From Conus ventricosus (lineage: Eukaryota > Mollusca > Gastropoda > Neogastropoda > Conidae), in the NCBI GenBank assembly GCA_018398815.1, contig CM031607.1, forward strand, positions 91,035,738 to 91,099,737: a stretch of DNA of 64,000 nt. Direction: 5' to 3'. Both the position numbers and the translations under genes were made by a program. How positions within the stretch are numbered: position 1 is the stretch's first letter; each line of letters begins with the position of its first letter. Of this stretch, positions 56,945 to 64,000 are shown piece after piece. The notes below the pieces were generated by a model. It had not been told where the DNA came from, made no database searches, and was given only the letters and a program-made list of their open reading frames with translations.

Positions 56945-57232
56945 CTGACATTGGGAGGTCAGGCTGTGGAAAGCTATGACATTGGGAGGTCTGGCTGTGG
57001 AAAGCTATGACATTGGGAGGTCTGGCTGTGGGAAAGCTATGACATTGGGAGGTCTGGCTGTGGAAAGCTATGACATTGGGAGGTTGGCTGTGGAAAGCTA
57101 TGACATTGGGAGGTCAGGCTGTGGAAAGCTATGACATTGGGAGGTCTGGCTGTGGAAAGCTGTGACATTGGGAGGTCTGGCTGTGGAAAGCTGTGACATT
57201 GGGAGGTCTGGCTGTGGAAAGCTATGCGTATA
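56945..57232. repeat. 31-bp minisatellite, about 9 copies
   Basis: TGACATTGGGAGGTCTGGCT then GTGGAAAGCTA, 31 bp, with CAGGCT/CTGGCT and CTATGA/CTGTGA variants. Confidence 0.95.
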
Positions 57233-57660
57233 GTCAAAATCAACTGAAGAAAAGAGATTAAGATTAGTAGGAAATCTTCATCCAAAAGGAAGGAAAAGGT
57301 AGGGGGGATCGATAAGTCGGGGGGAAACAGGCCGGTCTTTTTTTTTGGTTTGGTTGGATTTTTTTTTTTTTGGGGGGGGGGGGGGGGGGCGTAAGACATG
57401 TTTGGCCAGAATCGGAAAAGGAGTGGAGTGTGGATAAATGATGGGATGAGAAGGCAAGAATAGAAAGCAAGCACGGTACTTACTTACTTACTTACCTACT
57501 TAGGCCCATAGCTCAAGGGTGAGCATAGGCCATCGACAACACTCCGCCATCGAGAAGGTAGTGACGAATATCCCCCCCCAAAAAAAAAGAAAAAAAAGAA
57601 AAAGAAAAAGTTAAAGAGTTTAAAACGCCAGGAAGAAGTACAAAATGGTAGGGGACAAAA
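57233..57660. other. Spacer
   Basis: Contains a T and G homopolymer at 57358-57389, a (TTAC)n run at 57476-57495 and A-rich sequence at 57578-57610. No gene. Confidence 0.6.
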
Positions 57661-58865
57661 TACAAAACTGGGGGAAAAACATGGAACAGGTAGAGGTGTT
57701 CAGGAAAAACATGGAACAGGTAGAGGTGTTCAGGAAAAACATGGAACAGGTAGAGGTGTTCAGGAAAAACATGCAACAGGTAGAGGTGTTCAGGAAAAAC
57801 ATGGAACAGGTAGAGGTGTTCAGGAAAAACATGGAACAGGTAGAGGTGTTCAGGAAAAACATGGAACAGGTAGAGGTGTTCAGGAAAAACATGGAACAGG
57901 TAGAGGTGTTCAGGAAAAACATGGAACAGGTAGAGGTGTTCAGGAAAAACATGGAACAGGTAGAGGTGTTCAAAGAAAAACATGGAACAGGTAGAGGTGT
58001 TCAAGAAAAAACATGGAACAGGTAGAGGTGTTCAGGAAAACATGGAACAGGTAGAGGTGTTCAGGAAAAACATGGAACAGGTAGAGGTGTTCAGGAAAAA
58101 CATGGAACAGGTAGAGGTGTTCAGGAAAAACATGGAACGGTAGAGGTGTTCAGGAAAAACATGGAACAGGTAGAGGTGTTCAGGAAAAAACATGGAACAG
58201 GTAGAGGTGTTCAGGAAAAAAACATGGAACAGGTAGAGGTGTTCAGGAAAAAAACATGGAACAGGTAGAGGTGTTCAGGAAAAAACATGGAACAGGTAGA
58301 GGTGTTCAAGAAAAAACATGGAACAGGTAGAGGTGTTCAGGAAAAAACATGGAACAGGTAGAGGTGTTCAGGAAAAACATGGAACAGGTAGAGGTGTTCA
58401 GGAAAAAACATGGAACAGGTAGAGGTGTTCAGGAAAAAAACATGGAACAGGTCGAGGTGTTCAGGAAAAACATGGAACAGGTAGAGGTGTTCAGAAAAAA
58501 ACATGGAACAGGTAGAGGTGTTCAGGAAAAACATGGAACAGGTAGAGGTGTTCAGGAAAAAAAACATGGAACAGGTAGAGGTGTTCAGGAAAAACAATGG
58601 AACAGGTAGAGGTGTTCAGGAAAAACATGGAACAGGTAGAGGTGTTCAGGAAAAACATGGAACAGGTAGAGGTGTTCAGGAAAAACATGGAACAGGTGGA
58701 GGTGTTCAGGAAAAACATGGAACAGGTAGAGGTGTTCAGGAAAAACATGGAACAGGTAGAGGTGTTCAGGAAAAACATGGAACAGGTAGAGGTGTTCAGG
58801 AAAAACATGGAACAGGTATAGGTGTTCAGGAAAACATGGAACAGGTAGAGGTGTTCAGGAAATTA
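57661..58865. repeat. 30-bp minisatellite, about 40 copies
   Basis: ATGGAACAGGTAGAGGTGTT then CAGGAAAAAC, 30 bp. Variation is almost only the length of the A run (4 to 8), which moves the frame; this is either real slippage or sequencing error. Confidence 0.97.
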
Positions 58866-59534
58866 AAAAAAGTAGGAAAACCAGGGAAAAGGCATGGGAA
58901 GTAAGAAAACGCAGGGAAAGCAAGAAAAGACAGGGAAAATCCTCACCAAAATGCAGGGAAAGTAGGGAAAGGTAGGGAAAAGTAGCAACAGATGGAGGAA
59001 AGTTGTAAAAGGTAGTGGAAGTAGAAACATGTAGGGAAACGTAGGGAAAATAAGAAAATGCAAGGAAAGTAGGAAAGGCAGTGAAAAAATAGTGAGAAAA
59101 TGCAGAGAAAGTGGGAAAAGGTTGGGGGGGGGGGGAGGGGGGGGGGGACTTGTAAAAGGTTGCGAAAGCAGGAAAAGGTTGGAGAAAGTAGAAGGTACGG
59201 AAAGTAGGAAAAGATAGAGTAAGTGCAAAGAGAAGAGTGAAAGCGATAAAAGGTAGGGTGGAAACGGATGGTAGGTAAACTGAAAAAAGCAGGGGGAATA
59301 GAAAAAAAAGGGAAAATGAGAAAGAAATAGGAAAGTAGGAAAAGGTAGAGTGAAGTAGAAAAGGTTTGGAAAGTAGGACAAAGTGGAGTCAACAGACAAA
59401 GAAAGGGAAGTTGAGAAAAGGTTTGGAAAGTAGACAAAGAGAGATACTGTGGGGGGTGGGGGGGGGGGGGGGTGAGAGAAGCAGGAAAAGGTTGAGTAAG
59501 CAGGAACAGGAAGAGCAAGTAGGAACAGGACGGT
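58866..59534. repeat. Degenerate purine-rich GGAAAA repeat
   Basis: Loose units of about 19-21 bp around GTAGGAAAAGGTAGGGAAA, with two G homopolymers (59125-59147, 59452-59472). It appears to be a diverged forerunner of the 19-bp array that follows. Confidence 0.75.
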
Positions 59535-60602
59535 TAAGGAGTGGGAAAAGGTAGGTGAGTGGGAAAAGGTAGGTCAGTGAGAAAAGGTAGGGTGAGTGGG
59601 AAAAGGTAGGTGAGTGGGAAAAGGTAGGTGAGTGAGAAAAGGCAGGGTGAGTGGGAAAAAGTAGGTGAGTGGGAAAAGGTTAGGGTGAGTGGGAAAAGGT
59701 AGGGTGAGTGGGAAAAGGTGGGGTGAGTGGGAAAAGGTGGGTGAGTGGGAAAAGGTAGGGTGAGTAGGAAAAGGCAAAGTGAGTGGGAAAAGGCAGGGTG
59801 AGTGGGAAAAGGCAAAGTGAGTGGGAAAAGGTAGGTGAGTGGGAAAAGGTAGGTGAGTGGGAAACGGCAGGGTGAGTGGGAAAAGGTAGGGTGAGTGGGA
59901 AAAGGTAGGGTGAGTGGGAAAAGGTAGGGTGAGTGGGAAAAGGTAGGGTGAGTGGGAAAAGGCAGGGTGAGTGGGAAAAGGTGGGTGAGTGGGAAAAGGT
60001 GGGTGAGTGGGAAAAGGTGGGGTGAGTGGGAAAAGGCGGGGTGAGTGGGAAAAGGTAGGGTGAGTGGGAAAAGGTAGGGTGAGTGGGAAAAGGTAGGGTG
60101 AGTGGGAAAAGGCGGGGTGAGTGGGAAAAGGTAGGGTGTGGGGGAAAAGGTAGGGTGTGGGGGAAAAGGCAGGGTGAGTGGGAAAAGGTAGGTGAGTGGG
60201 AAAAGGTGGGTGAGTGGGAAAAGGTGGGTGAGTGGGAAAAGGCGGGGTGAGTGGGAAAAGGCAGGGTGAGTGGGAAAAGGCAGGGTGAGTGGGAAAAGGC
60301 AGGGTGAGTGGGAAAAGGTAGGGTGAGTGGGAAAAGGCAGGATGGGTGGGAAAAGGCAGGGTGAGTGGGAAAAGGTAGGGTGAGTAGGAAAAGGTAGGGT
60401 GAGTAGGAAAAGGTGGGTGAGTGGAAAAAGGTGGGTGAGTGGGAAAAGGCAGGGGAGTGGGAAAAGGTAGGTGAGTGGGAAAAGGTAGGTGAGTGGGAAA
60501 AGGCAGGGTGAGTGGGAAAAGGTAGGGTGAGTGGGAAAAGGTAGGGTGAGTGGGAAAAGGTAGGGTGAGTGGGAAAAGGCAGGGTGAGTGGGAAAAGGTA
60601 AG
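59535..60602. repeat. 19-bp minisatellite, about 56 copies
   Basis: GGGAAAAGGTAGGGTGAGT at 19 bp, with an 18-bp version lacking one G (GGTAGGTGAGT) and AGGCAGGG or GGTGGGG variants. Confidence 0.96.
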
Positions 60603-60865
60603 AAAGTACGACACACAGGACAGTTTCAGTTTCGTGAAGGAGGTGCCACTGCGTGCGGACAAGTCTATATATGTTACACCACATCCGCCATGTTTCGAGA
60701 CCACACTGCGACGATTTAAAGCTGATAGATAAATGAATTAATGAATAAGACGAGAGAATTTAAGAGGAGGGTCTCGTGGCTGCGACTTAGGAGATGTCTG
60801 ACGTATGCATTAGCCCAAAGCGCTGGTCGGAACTTGAGTAACCTACCTATTACTGGCTGTGTCAT
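60603..60865. other. Unique spacer
   Basis: No gene or repeat recognised. Confidence 0.5.
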
Positions 60866-60944
60866 TATTATTATTGTATGTGTGTGTGGTGAGTGTAAAC
60901 GTGTGTCTGTATACGTGTGTACATGGGTGTGTGGGCACGAGCCA

Positions 60945-61002
<58 letters not shown>

Positions 61003-61217
61003 GTGCTAGTGTCAGCGGTGCCCGAACGTATGTGTGTGTGTGTGTGTGCGTGCGTGTGTGTGTATGTGCGTGCGTGCGTGCGTGCGTGCGCGCGCGCGTG
61101 CGTGTGTGTGTGTGTGTGTGGGCAGATGTGCATGTATATGCGTGTGTGTGATCTGTGGGCTTGTATGAGCATGCTCCTCCTCGTACGCATCTGCACATGC
61201 GTATGTACGTACATGTG
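60866..61217. repeat. GT/GTGC microsatellite
   Basis: (GT)n at 60945-60998 and GTGC/GCGC runs at 61035-61120, running to the assembly gap. Confidence 0.95.
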
Positions 61218-61317
61218 NNNNNNNNNNNNNNNNNNNNNNNNNNNNNNNNNNNNNNNNNNNNNNNNNNNNNNNNNNNNNNNNNNNNNNNNNNNNNNNNNNN
61301 NNNNNNNNNNNNNNNNN
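61218..61317. other. Assembly gap (100 N)
   Basis: Exactly 100 N, the usual placeholder for a join of unknown size, right after the GT microsatellite. Order and orientation of the sequence to the right are therefore less certain. Confidence 0.98.
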
Positions 61318-61480
61318 TTGGCAGAAAATTCGGTGGAAAGTCAAAATTGATTTTATGGGGTTTTCTGTCAGTAGATAAAAAAAAAGAGTTTGATCAGTGG
61401 AAGGCTGGGTGAAGCGGACTTCCTAGGGACTGACCTCAATGAACGGTGGCTTGCCAGTGGCCATCTCTATCACTGTGCAG
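61318..61480. other. Unique sequence right of the gap
   Basis: No gene recognised. Confidence 0.5.
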
Positions 61481-64000
61481 CCCAGGGGACCAGATGTTCC
61501 GCCCGCCCCCAGACAGACACACCCTCAAGCAACTTCTTCTGCACAAGCATGACCCACCCTTCCCTCGCCCACCTGTCATTTCCCGCCCCAGAAAGACACA
61601 CACATCAAGCAACTTCTTTCTGCCCCAAGCATGACACCACCCTTCCCCCGCCACCTGTCTTTCCCTGCCCCCAGAGAGACACAACATCAAGCAACTTCTT
61701 TCTGCACAAGCATGAACCACCCCTTCCCCCGCCCACCTGTCATTTCCCTGCCCCCAGAAAGGGCACACACATCAAGCAACTTCTTTCTGCACAAGCATGA
61801 CAACCCCCCTTCCCTCCCCCCCACCTGTCATTTCCCTGCCCACAGAAAGACCCCACAATCAAGCAACTTCTTTCTGCACAAGCATTTACACCCCCTTCCC
61901 TCGCCCACCCTGTCATTTCCCTGCCACAGAAAGACACACACATCAAGCAACTTCTTTCTGCACAAGCATTGACCCCCCACCCTTCCCTCGCCACCTGTAT
62001 TTCCCTGCCCCCAGAAAGACACACATCAAGCAAAATTCTTTTTGCACAAGCATGACACCACCCTTCCCTCGCCCACCTGTCATTTCCCTGCCCACAGAAA
62101 GACACACACATCAAAGCAACTTCTTTCTGCCAAAACATGACACCACCCTTCCCCGCCCACCTGTCATTTCCTTTCCCACAGAAAGAAAACCACATTTAAG
62201 CAACTTCTTTCGCACAAGCATGACACACCCTTCCCTCGCCCACCTGTCATTTCCCCGCCCACAGAAAGACACACACATCAAGCAACTTCTTTCTGCACAA
62301 GCATGACACACCCTTCCCTCGCCCACCTGTCATTCCCTGCCCACAGAGAGACATTACACATCAAGCAACTTCTTTCTGCACAAGCATGACACCCCCCTTC
62401 CCTCGCCCACCCGTCATTTCCTGCCCCCAGGAGACATACACATCAAGCAACTTCTTTCTGCACAAGCATGACACCACCCTTCCCTCGCCCACCGGTCATT
62501 TCCCTGCCCACAGAAAAAAACACACACATCAAGCAACTTCTTTCTGCACAAGCATTTACACCACCCTTCCCTCGCCCACCTGTCATTTCCATGCCCACAG
62601 AGAGACATAACATCAAGAACTTCTTTCTGCACAAGCATGACACCACCCTTCCCTCGCCCACCTGTCATTTCCCTGCCCACAGAAAAGACACACACATCAA
62701 GCAACTTCTTTCTGCACAGCAGACACACACCTTCCCTCGCCCCCTGTCATTTCCCTGCCACAGAAAGACATTTCACATCAAGCAACTTCTTTCTGCACAA
62801 GCATGAACCCCCCTTCCCTCGCCCACCTGTCATTTCCTGCCCACAGAGAGACATACACATCAAGCAACTTCTTTCTGCACAAGCATGCACCACCCTTCCC
62901 TCGCCCACCCGTCATTTCCCTGCCCACAGAAAAACAACAAAATCAAGCAACTTCTTTCTGCACAAGCATGACACCACCCTTCCCCCGCCCACCTGTCATT
63001 TCCTGCCCACAGAAAGACACACACATCAAGCAACTTCTTTCTGCAAAAAGCATGAAACCACCCTTCCTCGCCCACCTGTCATTCCCTGCCCACAGAGAGA
63101 CACCACATCAAGCACTTCTTTCTGCACAAGCATGACACCACCCCTTTCCCCCGCCCACCTGTCATTTCCCTGCCCACAGAAAGACAACACACATCAAGCA
63201 ACTTCTTTCTGCACAAGCATGACACCACCCTTCCCTCGCCCACCTGTCATTTCCCTGCCACAGAGAGACACACACATCAAGCAACTTCTTTCTGCACAAG
63301 CGGACACCACCCTGCCCTCGCCCCCTGTCATTCCTGCCCACAGAGAGACACACACATCAAGCAACTTCTTTCGCACATGCATGACACCACCCTTCCCTCG
63401 CCCACTGTCATTTCCCTGCCCACAAGAGAGACACCACATCAAGCAACTTCTTTCTGCACAAGCATTGACACCACCCTTCCCTCGCCCACCTGTCATTTCC
63501 TGCCCACAGAGAGACACACACATCAAGCAACTTTTTCGCCAAGCATGACACCACCCTTCCCCCGCCCACTGTCATTTCCCTGCCCACAGAGAGACACAAC
63601 AATTTAAGCAATTCTTTCTGCACAAGCATGACACCCACCTTCCCTCGCCCACCTGTCATTTCCCTGCCCACAGAGAGACACACACATCAAGCAACTTCTT
63701 TCTGCACAAGCATGACACCACCCTTCCTCGCCCACCTGTCATTTCCCTGCCCACAGAGAGACACACACATCAAGCAACTTCTTTCTGCACAAGCATGACA
63801 CCACCCTTCCCTCGCCCACCTGTCATTTCCCTGCCCACAGAGAGACACACACATCAAGCAACTTCTTTTGCACAAGCATGACACCACCCTTCCCTCGCCC
63901 ACCTGTCATTTCCCTGCCCACAGAAAGACACACACATCAAGCATCTTCTTTCTGCACAAGCATGACACCACCCTTCCTCGCCCACCTGTCTTTTCCCTGC
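61481..64000. repeat. 84-bp tandem repeat, about 30 copies, continues past the window
   Basis: ACACACACATCAAGCAACTT, CTTTCTGCACAAGCATGACA, CCACCCTTCCCTCGCCCACC, TGTCATTTCCCTGCCCACAG; 84 bp with frequent one-base deletions. GAGAGACAC versions dominate at the right, GAAAGACAC at the left. Because 84 is a multiple of three it gives long shadow frames. Confidence 0.97.

Noticed and set aside
57661..58865. Coiled-coil repeat protein from the 30-bp array (MEQVEVFRKN units)
   Set aside because: The A-run length varies from 4 to 8 and breaks the frame repeatedly; both strands are equally open and there is no gene context.

Overview
ORGANISM AND OVERALL CHARACTER. The window is nuclear DNA of an animal, most likely a mollusc and plausibly a marine gastropod. 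Grounds: a SINE with a tRNA-like head and an AGAAGAAGAA tail, a dead non-LTR reverse transcriptase of a type that is abundant in molluscs, a gag-pro LTR retrotransposon, and long GT/CA microsatellites. The taxon is an inference and needs a search. No host protein-coding gene can be supported. Roughly three quarters of the window is tandem repeat, and almost every very long open frame is an artefact of repeat units whose length is a multiple of three (30, 33, 36, 39, 84 bp).

LAYOUT. 1-880: a 53-bp minisatellite and a pyrimidine-rich spacer. 884-6411: a complete LTR retrotransposon with nearly identical LTRs, a 5-bp CACAC target duplication, and one gag-protease frame whose reverse transcriptase and RNase H are missing. 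6412-14245: a chain of pyrimidine-rich minisatellites (39, 31, 23, 43, 36, 37, 33 bp) with one assembly gap. 14851-16256: an inverted-repeat element carrying a ~114-bp tandem repeat. 16270-17690: a GT tract and a second 53-bp minisatellite. 18346-21345, minus strand: a dead non-LTR retrotransposon whose coding sequence has itself turned into two minisatellites (17-20 bp and 50 bp), split by a SINE with a 12-bp target duplication. 21640-24835: an 86-bp repeat, trinucleotide, CA and tetranucleotide tracts. 25085-56340: one giant satellite domain of related unit types A to E (39, 39, 39/26, 40 and 47 bp). It is interrupted at 34708-39479 by a solo-LTR-like insertion with ACGAG duplications, which itself contains a nested, rearranged minus-strand LTR retrotransposon. 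56945-64000: further minisatellites (31, 30, 19, 84 bp), a GT tract and a 100-base gap; the 84-bp array runs off the end.

HOW IT FITS TOGETHER. The window looks like a satellite-rich heterochromatic, subtelomeric or pericentromeric segment (inference). Its most informative signals are (i) minisatellites that arose inside a dead retrotransposon frame, (ii) a continuum of ~39-bp satellites that all keep a 12+13+14 internal plan, with intermediate units at the boundary, and (iii) transposons inserted into minisatellite units, so the interrupted unit proves the insertion. Base-level indels are frequent in G/C homopolymers, above all at 43.5-49.7 kb, so unit counts there are approximate.
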